The position numbers and the translations under genes are program-made. Of a DNA stretch of 37,024 nucleotides, positions 1 through 7,888 are shown one piece after another. The stretch covers positions 1 through 37,024 of the forward strand of contig NZ_JAQCNH010000108.1 of assembly GCF_028275115.1 (NCBI RefSeq). The letters are read 5' to 3'. Under the pieces are notes generated by a model. The model was not told where the DNA came from, searched no databases, and saw only the letters and a program-made list of their open reading frames with translations. Numbering within the stretch: position 1 is the stretch's first letter; each line of letters begins with the position of its first letter. Source of the stretch: Halorientalis sp. GTDB taxonomy: Archaea > Halobacteriota > Halobacteria > Halobacteriales > Haloarculaceae.

Positions 1-1863
1 TTCGTCGTCCCGGACCAGAACCGCGAGGTGGAGTTCAACCACAACCAGGAGGTCCAGCAGGATGTGCAGGACCTCAGAAACGCGATCGTGTCGATGACGG
101 GTGATCGAAACGGGCGTTCTGTCTCGGTGACGCTCGGCACGCAGTACCCGAGCAGACTGGTCACGCTCAATCCGGGGCCACCAGCAGGAACCCTGCGGGC
201 AGTGGGAACGACGAACCAGAGTGTGGGGTTCAACCTCACGAACGTCGTCGCCGTCGACGGCGACACCGACGACTTCTGGGACGGTACCCGACGGTCGTAC
301 AACACAGGGCGCATCGTCTATGACCCCAATTACAACGTCTACGACAGTTCCCCGAGAACTGTGTACGGACAGACCGTCCTGTACAACCGGTTCGCCGACG
401 GCGCGGCAGCGCGGACGGGTCAGCTCCTGATCGACGGGACCGACCTGTCCGTCGTGACCGTCAACGGCTCGCTCAGCCGGACAGGAGCTGACGCCACTGC
501 GGTGGACGTGAACCCGATCAGTTCAAGCGGCGACGCCATCGACGTGGAGGACGGGAGCAACCCGATCGAGTTGACCTTCCAGTCGGGCCTGCCGGCGGCC
601 CAGTGGGAACGACTCCTCGAGTCCGAGTACGATCCGGACGGCTCGGATCCCGAGAAGTACGTCAGCGGCATCGCCGAGACGCAACTCTCGGAGGAAACCT
701 ACGAGATCACGCTGACGCTCGAACCCGCCGAGTACGATCTCACGATGACGAAAGTCGGCGTCGGGACGGGGGCCACGGACGAGTCCGACGCGTACCTGAC
801 TGCGGTCACCACCGACCCAAGTTCGACGACGGGGTCGACGAGCGAGGTCGTCCTCGAAGTCCGCGATCAGTACAACAACCCGGTCGAGGGTGTGACTGTC
901 GAGGGTGGGGTCGCGCCCGGCGAGGATGGGAGCGTCGACGGGCAGGACCAGTCTGACGACGACGGGCGCGTCCAGTTCGAGTACACCGCGCCCGGCACGA
1001 CGGGGACGAACCAGCTCAACTTCAGCCTCCAGCCCCTGGGTCCGGCGTTCGCCGACGGGCGGGCGAGCGACGTGTCGCTGAGCGTCGAGGTGACGGCCGG
1101 CGGTTCGACGAATCCCTCCGGTCCGGAGGAGAGCGGCCTGATCTACAACGACGACGCGACACAGGACCCGACCACTACCGGCGGCGTTGACTTTACAGTC
1201 ACCAACGAAGTCGGGGAGCGCATCGAGATTACGGAGGTCTCGGTCGATCCAGTCGACGGTGAAATCTCGTCACTCGACGATACCGTTGCGAACCCAATTT
1301 CACCACCGTCGGCAACGGAGAGCGAACTCTACGTCTCCGCAGACGGTGACGGGTACGTCGATACAGGGGCAGAAGCTGAACTCCCGGTCTCGTTCGACCT
1401 CGACGACGGAAGTTACTACTGGAGCAACGGGAACCCGGAGCTGTCGGCCGGGTCGGACGCGACGTTCGACCTGTACGAATTCCGGGACTCGGCGGGCGAT
1501 CAGCTCGACATGGACGGTCGGAGCGTCACCATCACCGCGTTCTACCGGCCGACGGCCGGGGGGCAGACGGACCGCTCGACGTTCACCATCCGGCCCGGTG
1601 GCACCGGCGGGAATCAGGTCCCGACGGCCGATCTCCAGATCAGCACTGCGAGCGGAAACAGCCAGTACAACCTCGACGGAAGTGGCTCCTCCGATCCCGA
1701 CGGCTCGATCACGAGCTACGAGTGGGACCTGGACGACGACGGAATATTCGACGATGCCACCGGGCAGACGCCTGGAAAGACCAAGATCGATGCAGGTCGC
1801 GTCTCCCTCCGTGTGACTGACGACAGCGGGGATGCGGACACGGCGACGAAGGCCGTCCCCTGA
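1..1863 (+). CDS. Secreted/surface protein with Ig-like and PKD domains (5' end missing)
   Basis: The reading frame is open from base 1 to the TGA at 1861-1863, so the true start lies upstream; the GTG at 28 is internal. About 620 acidic residues remain, rich in Asp, Ser, Thr and Gly, as in haloarchaeal surface proteins. Bases 781-1110 encode an Ig-like segment of the invasin Big_1 type (motif DQYNNPVEGVTV). Bases 1609-1860 encode a PKD domain, with the motifs SGSSDPDGSITSYEWDLDDD and VSLRVTDD, ending right at the C-terminus. The N-terminal part visible here (LRNAIVSMTGDRNGR) resembles haloarchaeal proteins that begin with a pilin-like membrane helix, but that helix is outside the window. Probably a cell-surface structural or adhesion protein; this is inferred from the domains only. 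It converges on the CAP-domain gene, with two bases between the stop codons. Confidence 0.75.
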   Translation, partial: FVVPDQNREVEFNHNQEVQQDVQDLRNAIVSMTGDRNGRSVSVTLGTQYPSRLVTLNPGPPAGTLRAVGTTNQSVGFNLTNVVAVDGDTDDFWDGTRRSYNTGRIVYDPNYNVYDSSPRTVYGQTVLYNRFADGAAARTGQLLIDGTDLSVVTVNGSLSRTGADATAVDVNPISSSGDAIDVEDGSNPIELTFQSGLPAAQWERLLESEYDPDGSDPEKYVSGIAETQLSEETYEITLTLEPAEYDLTMTKVGVGTGATDESDAYLTAVTTDPSSTTGSTSEVVLEVRDQYNNPVEGVTVEGGVAPGEDGSVDGQDQSDDDGRVQFEYTAPGTTGTNQLNFSLQPLGPAFADGRASDVSLSVEVTAGGSTNPSGPEESGLIYNDDATQDPTTTGGVDFTVTNEVGERIEITEVSVDPVDGEISSLDDTVANPISPPSATESELYVSADGDGYVDTGAEAELPVSFDLDDGSYYWSNGNPELSAGSDATFDLYEFRDSAGDQLDMDGRSVTITAFYRPTAGGQTDRSTFTIRPGGTGGNQVPTADLQISTASGNSQYNLDGSGSSDPDGSITSYEWDLDDDGIFDDATGQTPGKTKIDAGRVSLRVTDDSGDADTATKAVP

Positions 1864-1865
1864 CG

Positions 1866-2588
1866 TCAGCAGAGCGCGACGGTGACGTATGCGATGCCGT
1901 CGGCCGTCACGACCCCGGTCCCGACGTGGTTCGCGTTCCGGATTGTCAGCGTCTCCCGCGAGGTGCGATCCGCGAACCAGCGGTCGACGACGGCGTTCGC
2001 CGTCACCGTCTCGTTCGTCCCGTTCGGATCGACGCTCGTGACGAGTTCCAGGTCCGAGAGCGGGCGCAGGTACGACTCGTACTGGTGGCGCATTCGACAG
2101 GACGAGTCGAGGCCGACCGCCGCGTAGTGGTCGGCGGGCCTCGTCTCGCCGGCCGTCGGCGCGGCGAGGTGTAGACGCGCCATGCGGGCGCTGTGGTTGC
2201 GCGCGAGCGTTCCGAGTCGCCGTGCGACCGTGGTGTTCGTTTCGAGAGTCCCGTCCAGGACGTCGTTCCGGATGGGATTGTGACGGTAGTCGTTGATCGC
2301 AGCGGCCAGCGCACGTTCGAGTCGTGTTTCGTTCAGCGCCCCCTCGTCCGCTTCGTCGGGCGCATCGACTGCTGCGGACTGGCCCGAGGGGGTGACCGTA
2401 ACCGACTCGGCTACGGCCCTTTCGGTGGACGTTTCACCGGTATCGGTGTCGGTAGTCGTCACTGGTGGTGGTGTCCCGGACGGGGAGTTGGCGACCCGTT
2501 CCGGGGTCGACTGCAGTCCGTCGGCGACGACCGGGAGCGACACGGCGACCGTGAGGAGGAGTAGCGACGCGGCGATCGCACGCTTCAT
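1866..2588 (-). CDS. Secreted CAP/SCP-domain protein
   Basis: 240 residues. Residues 1-22 form a Sec-type signal sequence (KR, then a Leu/Val/Ala-rich core). Residues 25-85 are a Ser/Thr/Pro-rich acidic linker, and residues 88-240 resemble a CAP (SCP/PR1) domain. The family marks I can see are a helix with LERALAAAINDYR, the NHSARMA motif at 131-137 (His132 would be the first CAP histidine), an HYAAVG segment, a helix with VVDRWFADRTSRETLT, and a C-terminal strand NHVGTGVV...YVTVALC ending in Cys240, which could pair with Cys164. CAP proteins are extracellular and their biochemical role in archaea is unknown. The domain call rests on motif order rather than an alignment. The start is the only Met that gives a signal peptide. 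Confidence 0.65.
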   Translation of the reverse strand: MKRAIAASLLLLTVAVSLPVVADGLQSTPERVANSPSGTPPPVTTTDTDTGETSTERAVAESVTVTPSGQSAAVDAPDEADEGALNETRLERALAAAINDYRHNPIRNDVLDGTLETNTTVARRLGTLARNHSARMARLHLAAPTAGETRPADHYAAVGLDSSCRMRHQYESYLRPLSDLELVTSVDPNGTNETVTANAVVDRWFADRTSRETLTIRNANHVGTGVVTADGIAYVTVALC

Positions 2589-2800
2589 GCTGTCGAGCGA
2601 ACGGCGGGCGGACCGTCGGTGCGCTCACGCGTGTGGATGTCTCGCGGTAGGCCGGTCATCATGGAACGAAAGTTCTCTTGACATACTCGGCCGCCGCGAT
2701 AAAATATGTTTCGCGTCTTTCACTGGTAGATACGCACAGAATCGCCACTCTGAGCCCGATACGTCAAAAACATCTTTGCGCTGGCTCCGAATGCGGACGT

Positions 2801-3427
2801 ATGAGTAGGCTGTCGCGTCGCCGATTCGGGCTGGCCGTTCTGTCGGTACTCTCCGCTGGGTGTGTCAGCGACCAGTCGCCACGAGACACCGAGACGAGTG
2901 AACCGGCGCCACGGGCCGGCCGCCAGCCGACGTCCACGGCCGACCAGGCGACCGATACGGTGGCCGAAACCGACGCCGAAACAGCCACGCCGACAGTGGA
3001 CCGGCCGGAAGCACAGTTCAGCGTCGGTGACCAGCAGCGTCGGTCCCGCGTGACCGGTGGGCAGTTTATGCTCGACGAGAACAGCTACGAGAACTTCGCC
3101 GTGGACCTCGAATCGACCGCGGCCCTCACCTACGACATGATCGTGCGGCGCGGCCCGCCGGTGGATGTGCTCGTGTTCACCCGCGAAGAGTTCGGCGCGT
3201 TCCAGCGGCGCCACCGCGCACGTCACCTGGGCGAAGTGAGTACCTTCCACGCGACGAACGTCAGAAACGAGTCGGTGACTGTCTCCCCGGGCGAGTACCA
3301 CATCGTCGTCAACAACACCGACTGGCCACGGGCCGTCCCGAACGGTGGCGAGCAGTACTCCCAGCTCGAAGACGACGCCCTCGTCGACTTCGACCTCCGG
3401 TGGGAACCGGTCGACACTGCGGAGTGA
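2801..3427 (+). CDS. Tat-exported lipoprotein, haloarchaeal, function unknown
   Basis: 208 residues from the ATG at 2801. The frame runs upstream to 2678, but only this start places the signal at the N-terminus: RRRFGLAVLSVLSAGC, a twin-arginine signal ending in a lipobox with Cys21. A Thr/Asp-rich spacer follows (to about residue 70). The folded part has the strands FAVDLESTAALTYDMIV, PVDVLVFTREEF and VSPGEYHIVVNNTDW, which look like a beta-sandwich of the kind found in many haloarchaeal lipoproteins. Predicted location: outer face of the membrane, lipid-anchored. An AT-rich TATA-like stretch lies at about 2697-2708, and a weaker candidate nearer the start. I recognise no enzyme motif. Confidence 0.75.
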   Translation: MSRLSRRRFGLAVLSVLSAGCVSDQSPRDTETSEPAPRAGRQPTSTADQATDTVAETDAETATPTVDRPEAQFSVGDQQRRSRVTGGQFMLDENSYENFAVDLESTAALTYDMIVRRGPPVDVLVFTREEFGAFQRRHRARHLGEVSTFHATNVRNESVTVSPGEYHIVVNNTDWPRAVPNGGEQYSQLEDDALVDFDLRWEPVDTAE

Positions 3428-3439
3428 GCCGAACTTCTT

Positions 3440-3466
3440 TCGACAATCGTCGATAGTTTAGTCGAC
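3440..3466. promoter_or_regulatory. Dyad symmetries upstream of the hmgB TATA box
   Basis: TCGACAATCGTCGA (3440-3453) is an inverted repeat with 5-base arms and a 4-base spacer. The palindrome GTCGAC follows at 3461-3466, immediately before the TATA box of the HMG-CoA synthase gene. The position just upstream of the TATA box suits an activator or BRE-overlapping regulator. The arms are short and TCGA/GTCGAC words are common in this genome, so function is uncertain. Confidence 0.3.
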
Positions 3467-3467
3467 A

Positions 3468-3477
3468 ATATATTATA
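3468..3477 (+). promoter_or_regulatory. TATA box of hmgB
   Basis: The AT run atatattata is the only one of its kind between the lipoprotein stop and the ATG at 3500. Its centre lies about 27 bases before the start codon, which predicts a leaderless or nearly leaderless transcript, the usual haloarchaeal arrangement. Confidence 0.65.
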
Positions 3478-3499
3478 CCACGTTCCCCGACTTAGAGGT

Positions 3500-4843
3500 A
3501 TGACAGCGGTCGGCATCGACGCCGTGGAGATCAGGACGGGGAAGCTAAAACTAGACCTGGCGGAGACGTTCGCGCCCGCGAAGGGCGAGTCGCCGGAGAA
3601 GTACACCGAAGGACTGGGCCTGCACTCCAGTTCGTTCCCGGACACCTACGAGGATATCGTGACCATGGGGGCCAACGCAGCCCACCGGTTGATGGAGCGC
3701 AACGGGTTGGAGCCTGGTGATATCGGTCGGATCGACGTGGCAACCGAGAGCGCGTTCGACAACTCCAAACCCGTCTCGACGTACATCGCGGGCTGTCTGG
3801 AGCAGGTGTACGGCGGCGACTTCCACCACGCGAACAAGGGCGAGCGGAAGTTCGCGTGCGTGGCGGGCACCCAGAGCATCGACGACGCGTACAACTGGAT
3901 CCGCGCGGGCCGTCACCGCGGCCGGAAGGCCATCGTCGTCGCGACCGACACGGCGCTGTACGCCCGGGGCGACCCGGGCGAGGCGACCCAGGGCGCGGGC
4001 GCGGTCGCACTGTTGATCAGCGAGGACCCAGATCTGGTCGAGCTATCGCCCGAACAGGGCTTCGGCAGCGCGGACGAAACGGACTTCCTCAAACCCAACC
4101 AGCAGTTCCCGTCGGTCGACGGGAAACGGTCGGTCCAGGTGTACCTCGCGCGAATGCGCGAAGCCGTCGAGGACTTCGAGTCGGTGTGGGGCGAGGTCGG
4201 CCCCGAGACGTTCACACTCGTCCCGTTCCACACGCCGTTCCCAGGGATGGTCCGGAAGGCCGCACTGCTCGGCTTCCGGCACATGATCCGGGACACGGGT
4301 GTCGAGGAGCAACTGGCCCAGGACATCGGGCGTCAGCCCCGGCCCGAAGCGTTCGACGACGAGAAGGCGTTCAGGGACTCTATTCGCGAGTACACGGACA
4401 AACTCAAACAGACAGACACCTACGCGGGGTGGTACGACGACGTGATCGAGCCGACGCTCACCATCTCCCGGGAGGTCGGAAACTGGTACACCGGCTCCGT
4501 TCACGTCGCTCGCATCAGCGGTCTCAAAGTGGCCCTGGACGCCGGTGCGGACATGACCGGCGAGCGCCTACTCGTTGGCTCCTACGGGAGCGGCGCACAG
4601 GCGGAGATCCACGCCGAGACCGTCCAGCCGGGCTGGGAAGACGAGATCGAACAGCTCAGTATCGACGAGCAACTCGGCAGGCGCTACCCGCTGTCGTTCG
4701 AGGAGTACGAGCACATCCACGACGTCCACAACCACGACAAGGAGCGACAGGCCGACGCCGAGGAGTTCACGACGCCCGATGCAGAGTTCGTCTTCGACGG
4801 CTGGGGCCGGATGGGTGAGCGGAAGTACCGCTACGTGGAGTAA
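3500..4843 (+). CDS. hmgB: Hydroxymethylglutaryl-CoA synthase
   Basis: 447 residues. The enzyme condenses acetyl-CoA with acetoacetyl-CoA to HMG-CoA, the step before HMG-CoA reductase in the mevalonate pathway that makes archaeal isoprenoid lipids and carotenoids. It has the thiolase-like fold of the bacterial/eukaryotic-type synthase rather than the short archaeal type. Catalytic residues are visible: Glu83 in VATES, the nucleophile Cys120 in KFACVAGTQS, and His244 in PFHTPFPGM. The segment GSYGSGAQAE near residue 360 is the glycine-rich C-terminal signature. Length is normal for the haloarchaeal enzyme (about 445). The gene is monocistronic, with its own TATA box at 3468 and the following gene's promoter directly downstream. 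The symbol follows usage in Haloferax; mvaS is the bacterial synonym. Confidence 0.95.
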   Translation: MTAVGIDAVEIRTGKLKLDLAETFAPAKGESPEKYTEGLGLHSSSFPDTYEDIVTMGANAAHRLMERNGLEPGDIGRIDVATESAFDNSKPVSTYIAGCLEQVYGGDFHHANKGERKFACVAGTQSIDDAYNWIRAGRHRGRKAIVVATDTALYARGDPGEATQGAGAVALLISEDPDLVELSPEQGFGSADETDFLKPNQQFPSVDGKRSVQVYLARMREAVEDFESVWGEVGPETFTLVPFHTPFPGMVRKAALLGFRHMIRDTGVEEQLAQDIGRQPRPEAFDDEKAFRDSIREYTDKLKQTDTYAGWYDDVIEPTLTISREVGNWYTGSVHVARISGLKVALDAGADMTGERLLVGSYGSGAQAEIHAETVQPGWEDEIEQLSIDEQLGRRYPLSFEEYEHIHDVHNHDKERQADAEEFTTPDAEFVFDGWGRMGERKYRYVE

Positions 4844-5001
4844 CCACACATTACAACTCGCCGTTTTCGATTTTGATACCTTGTTCTCGTAGCAGCAGCC
4901 CGAACGCTCCGGGTGGCCGGGACGAATCCGACCCAGTCAAAACTATCGATAATGATAAAATTAACGGGGGATTCAAACCGGGCGAGGAACAATTCACTAG
5001 T

Positions 5002-6222
5002 ATGGTACATCCAGCGGAGAGCGCGTTCGTCGGCGCGATCGTCGGGCTGGTCACGGTGCTGGTCGCGTTCCCGACGCGGGTCGGACGGCTGTTCGCACCC
5101 GCAGGTGAGGTCGTCGTCGACGGAATCCGCTGGGCCAGTGAAGCACTCCCGTACTGGGCATTCATCGTGACGGTCTTTCTCGGGACGATGTTCGTCACCG
5201 TGTTCGTCGCCTACGAGTTCGCCAAAGTGGGCTACGCGGCGGTCAGGCGGGCTGGTCCCCGGACGAAACGCATCGTCCGGTTCGTCTCGCCGAACACGCC
5301 AATCGGGAAAGCGGCCTTCGCGTTCTGTTTCACCGTTCTCTTTCTCATCGGTTCGGTCGGGGCACTCCCGTACGTGATTGGCGACCTCGGCGAGAGTAGC
5401 GCCGTCAGCAACGCCGGGAACTTCACGGACGGAAACGACCCACAGACCGCGCTCGAAGACGCCAGCGAGCGGATGGACGACGTGCTCTCCGGTGACGTTG
5501 CGACACAGGGCGGCGTCGAGGGTGCGAGCGACGACGAGCGCGCGTACGACCAGCCCCAACCGGACAGCGACGGCGACCGCCTCGAGGACAGCTGGGAGCG
5601 CCGTGAGCGGACACCGGGCGGCGCGGAACTCCCGAACGCCGACCCCGGCCGGATGGACCTGTACGTCCAATTCGACTACGGCAGTTACACCCACCCCCTC
5701 TCGAATCGCGAGAAGCAGGCGCTCAAGCAGGTCTGGGCGGAGATGCCCGTTGAAAACCCCGATGGGTCCACCGGCATCACCCTCCACATCGACGACGGGC
5801 GCGACGACGGCTACGGTGGTGCCATCGGCAGCGAAGTGTCGGTATCCGGCGAGCGCGTCGAAGGCGTCCACCAGTACTACACCGCTCAGAACCTCGGCCC
5901 ACGGCGCTGCCAGTACCACCAAGTCGTCGTCGGCGAGGTCCGCGGTGGCAGTCAGGTCGGCTTCGCCAGCGCCCCCGGCTTCGGTAGCGTCGTCGACGAC
6001 GAGCGACAGGCCTACAACGGCGACGTTCCCTTCCGCGTCCACGTCATCACCCACGAACTCCTCCACAACGTCGTCGGTGAAGTCGACGGCGGCACCCACA
6101 CCAGCGAGGGCTGGCTCTCCCCGACCGTCGACGCCGACGAGGCTTTTCTCTCCGACGCCGCCGGACGCGAACTGAACGGCGGGCTGGCCGGGTCGGCGTC
6201 CTATCAGGACAATCTCTGTTAA
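5002..6222 (+). CDS. Membrane-anchored zincin-like protein (HELLH motif)
   Basis: 406 residues from the ATG at 5002. The frame extends to 4873, but a TATA-like stretch (ataatgataaaatt, about 4949-4962) lies between and favours 5002. Three hydrophobic helices come first (about 5-23, 50-72, 105-126). An acidic linker follows, containing DSDGDRLEDSWE (188-199), a thrombospondin type-3-like calcium-binding loop. A globular domain then begins near residue 215 (GRMDLYVQFDY). HELLH at 351-355 fits the HExxH zinc-protease signature. It is followed by NVVGEVDGGTH, so the glycine and the possible third ligand (Asp362 or His366) are not at canonical metzincin spacing. Peptidase activity is therefore inferred, and the substrate is unknown. 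I expect the catalytic domain outside the cell, although three helices leave the topology open. Confidence 0.65.
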   Translation: MVHPAESAFVGAIVGLVTVLVAFPTRVGRLFAPAGEVVVDGIRWASEALPYWAFIVTVFLGTMFVTVFVAYEFAKVGYAAVRRAGPRTKRIVRFVSPNTPIGKAAFAFCFTVLFLIGSVGALPYVIGDLGESSAVSNAGNFTDGNDPQTALEDASERMDDVLSGDVATQGGVEGASDDERAYDQPQPDSDGDRLEDSWERRERTPGGAELPNADPGRMDLYVQFDYGSYTHPLSNREKQALKQVWAEMPVENPDGSTGITLHIDDGRDDGYGGAIGSEVSVSGERVEGVHQYYTAQNLGPRRCQYHQVVVGEVRGGSQVGFASAPGFGSVVDDERQAYNGDVPFRVHVITHELLHNVVGEVDGGTHTSEGWLSPTVDADEAFLSDAAGRELNGGLAGSASYQDNLC

Positions 6223-6242
6223 CCCACTGTTTTCCGTCCAGC

Positions 6243-6259
6243 GGTGGGCATCACCCACC
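6243..6259. repeat. GGTGGG/CCCACC hairpin beside the IS right end
   Basis: GGTGGG-CATCA-CCCACC forms a hairpin with 6-base arms between the HELLH gene stop and the TnpB element. It shares the 10-mer AGCGGTGGGC (6240-6249) with the IS hairpin at 6311-6330, and the 9-mer GTGGGCATC with the outer flank of the other IS hairpin at about 7713-7721. It may be part of the element's end, a remnant of an earlier insertion, or a terminator for the upstream gene. Confidence 0.35.
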
Positions 6260-6303
6260 CAATCTGTACAGATGCCACCGAGATCAGCGTGCGAGAGAGC
6301 GTG

Positions 6304-7596
6304 TCAGCTACCCACCGCTGAAGCGGTGGGCTTGTCGGTGGACTCCCGTTCTGCCGACACGGGAGTGTCGGACGCTACGTCAGTCGCGTTCACGGTCATC
6401 ACCCCCGAGTTCAGGGCGTACTGACAGAACGCCCCTCCAGCAGGGGACTTCTGCCCCCGCTGGAGTTGAAGCGCGAGCTTCCGGGCGATATTCTTCGTCG
6501 CGTTGTAATCTGCGTTCGCAGTATAAGAACAGTCCAAGCAGGCGAAGTGTTGCCCGTCACGGTTTTCCTCGAGCGTACAGCCACATTTCGAGCATTGCTG
6601 GCTCGTGTAGGACGGTTCGACTGTCTCGACCACGATGCCGTGTTCGTCGGCTTTGTACGCAACTTGTTCCTGTAACGCACGGAATGCCCACTGCTGGAAT
6701 TTCTTGCCGTCGCTGATGCACTCTCGAATCTGTGCCAGGTCCTCGAACGCGATGTGCGTACAGCCGTGGCGTTCGGCCTCTGCAACGAGTTCTTTCGAAC
6801 ACCGATGCAGGTAGTCACGGCTCCAGCGACCGAACCTGTCACCGATGCGCTGATAGGTCAGGTGGGCGCTTCGCGTCCCGGTCTGTTGCAGGCTGGCACG
6901 CCGTTTCTCGAACTCGCGGCGCTTGTGGTTGAGGTAGTCGGCGTTGCCGACGAATGCGCCTGTCGAGGTCACGGCGATATGGTCGTCAACGTTGCAGTCC
7001 ACGCCAAGGACTCTCGAATCCTCGGCTTTCTCAGGACTGCTCGCGTCGAGTTCCCGTTCCATCGCCGCGTGGAGGTAGAATTCGCCGGCGTCGCTGTCGT
7101 AGTGGACGGTGCTGGTCGAAAACGAGTAGTTCTCGTTCAGCAGGTACTCGCCGTGTGGCGTTCCCTCGGGGTCGTTGGGCAGGTCGTACTCGCATTCGAC
7201 TCTGCCGTTGACGGTAGCGAGACTTACCTTATCGCGGTAGTAGGTGGCGGCGCGCTTGTCGTAGGCGATGCTGAACGTGTCGTATTCGGGCCTGCTGGTG
7301 GTCTCGCCCTCGGCAAGTCGGTCAACGCAATTGCCAATATCGTCGGTGGCGCGTTTGATGGCTTTCTGGACGAGGTTCGCGTGCAAGCCGTCCGTTTCGT
7401 CGCGGAGGTCGTCGTAGATACCGGCTTCCGCTTCACTCTTGCTGGTCACGCAGTCTTCGTCGGGATGGCGCCACGCCCAGTCTGCGGTGCGGTTCGCACA
7501 GTACTGGAATTTGGAGTTGGTAGCGTGGAGGTCGCTCTTTCGGTCGTCGGGCACGTCGAGACGGACGCGAACCGTTCGAGTCACCTCCCACGCCAT
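6304..7596 (-). CDS. tnpB: TnpB, RNA-guided endonuclease of IS1341-type element
   Basis: 430 residues. TnpB proteins are Cas12-like nucleases that use an RNA from the element's right end (omega RNA) to cut DNA, promoting retention of the element. The RuvC triad is complete: Asp200 in VLGVDCNVDD, Glu285 in IAFEDL and Asp363 in NADYNATKNIA. The zinc ribbon is intact: Cys335/Cys338 (CSKC) and Cys353/Cys356 (CLDC). The N-terminal oligonucleotide-binding part starts at VTRTVRVRLDVP. The last residues (TASAVGS) are encoded by the right-end hairpin itself, and the stop lies just beyond it, as expected where gene and omega RNA overlap. A TATA-like GTATAAAA lies at 7628-7635 on the minus strand, about 35 bases before the ATG. 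Nothing suggests inactivation. Confidence 0.92.
   Translation of the reverse strand: MAWEVTRTVRVRLDVPDDRKSDLHATNSKFQYCANRTADWAWRHPDEDCVTSKSEAEAGIYDDLRDETDGLHANLVQKAIKRATDDIGNCVDRLAEGETTSRPEYDTFSIAYDKRAATYYRDKVSLATVNGRVECEYDLPNDPEGTPHGEYLLNENYSFSTSTVHYDSDAGEFYLHAAMERELDASSPEKAEDSRVLGVDCNVDDHIAVTSTGAFVGNADYLNHKRREFEKRRASLQQTGTRSAHLTYQRIGDRFGRWSRDYLHRCSKELVAEAERHGCTHIAFEDLAQIRECISDGKKFQQWAFRALQEQVAYKADEHGIVVETVEPSYTSQQCSKCGCTLEENRDGQHFACLDCSYTANADYNATKNIARKLALQLQRGQKSPAGGAFCQYALNSGVMTVNATDVASDTPVSAERESTDKPTASAVGS
6311..6330. repeat. IS right-end hairpin, overlapping the tnpB 3' end
   Basis: CCCACCGCTGAAGCGGTGGG is a perfect palindrome with 8-base arms and a 4-base loop. It encodes the C-terminus of TnpB on the minus strand and would form the 3' stem of the omega RNA. 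On that strand the predicted guide begins a few bases past it, at about 6300 and downward. Confidence 0.7.
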
Positions 7597-7627
7597 ATGT
7601 CACAGTAGTATCTATTCCTTATTAATG

Positions 7628-7635
7628 TTTTATAC
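7628..7635 (-). promoter_or_regulatory. TATA-like box of tnpB
   Basis: On the minus strand the sequence is GTATAAAA, about 35 bases before the tnpB ATG at 7596. It lies in an AT-rich pocket (7601-7640) that stands out from the GC-rich surroundings. A 5' leader of a few bases is predicted. Confidence 0.45.
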
Positions 7636-7696
7636 TACGTTGGGAGTCAGAAATGCTGATACTGGTGGATCGTTGCACGGAGCGTACGCGCTTGCT

Positions 7697-7716
7697 CCCA
7701 CGGCTAAAGCCGTGGG
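7697..7716. repeat. IS left-end hairpin
   Basis: CCCACGGCTAAAGCCGTGGG is a perfect palindrome with 8-base arms and a 4-base loop, about 100 bases upstream of the tnpB start. It resembles the right-end hairpin but is not identical: the arms differ at the CG/GC pair and in the loop. Its position marks the other limit of the element. Confidence 0.65.
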
Positions 7717-7826
7717 CATCCGCGCTGTATCCGCTGACTCTTTGATCGCTCGCTGCCCCCACTACGGCTCCGGTGAACCGGTCTCACACGGCCACCGGTG
7801 TCGGTCACTTGCGGCTGGTCGAGGCG

Positions 7827-7847
7827 GTGTTTCATGACGCGAAACAC
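7827..7847. promoter_or_regulatory. Inverted repeat GTGTTTC-N7-GAAACAC
   Basis: Perfect 7-base arms with a 7-base spacer, centred about 50 bases upstream of the lipoprotein hydrolase start at 7889. The distance between arm centres is 14 bases, more than one helical turn. It is a candidate binding site for a dimeric regulator; no family is recognised. Confidence 0.4.
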
Positions 7848-7854
7848 GCTACCG

Positions 7855-7878
7855 GTATCCATCTTCCCGGGTGGATAC
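7855..7878. promoter_or_regulatory. Inverted repeat GTATCCA-N10-TGGATAC
   Basis: Perfect 7-base arms with a 10-base spacer, ending 10 bases before the ATG at 7889, so it would cover the transcription start or the 5' leader. It follows the 7827-7847 repeat after 7 bases. It could be an operator, or an RNA hairpin near the start codon. Confidence 0.4.
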
Positions 7879-7888
7879 AGTGTAGACA

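Larger units (their letters stand above)
6301..7720 (-). mobile_element. IS200/IS605-superfamily element, IS1341 type (tnpB only)
   Basis: The element is a single tnpB gene bracketed by two 20-base perfect hairpins, at 6311-6330 and 7697-7716. The two hairpins share the CCCACsG...CsGTGGG scheme typical of subterminal ends in this superfamily. No Y1 transposase (TnpA) reading frame is present, so mobility would need a TnpA encoded elsewhere. The outer limits are approximate, because this superfamily makes no target duplication and I cannot align an empty site. The body of the element is in good condition. Confidence 0.75.

Noticed and set aside
4831-6258. A 475-codon open frame opposite the HELLH protein gene
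   Set aside because: Shadow frame; the plus strand has the helices, the calcium loop and HELLH in order, and a promoter upstream.
7697-7716. Hairpin read as a transcription terminator
   Set aside because: No T-run follows on either strand, and its match to the hairpin at 6311-6330 explains it better as an IS end.
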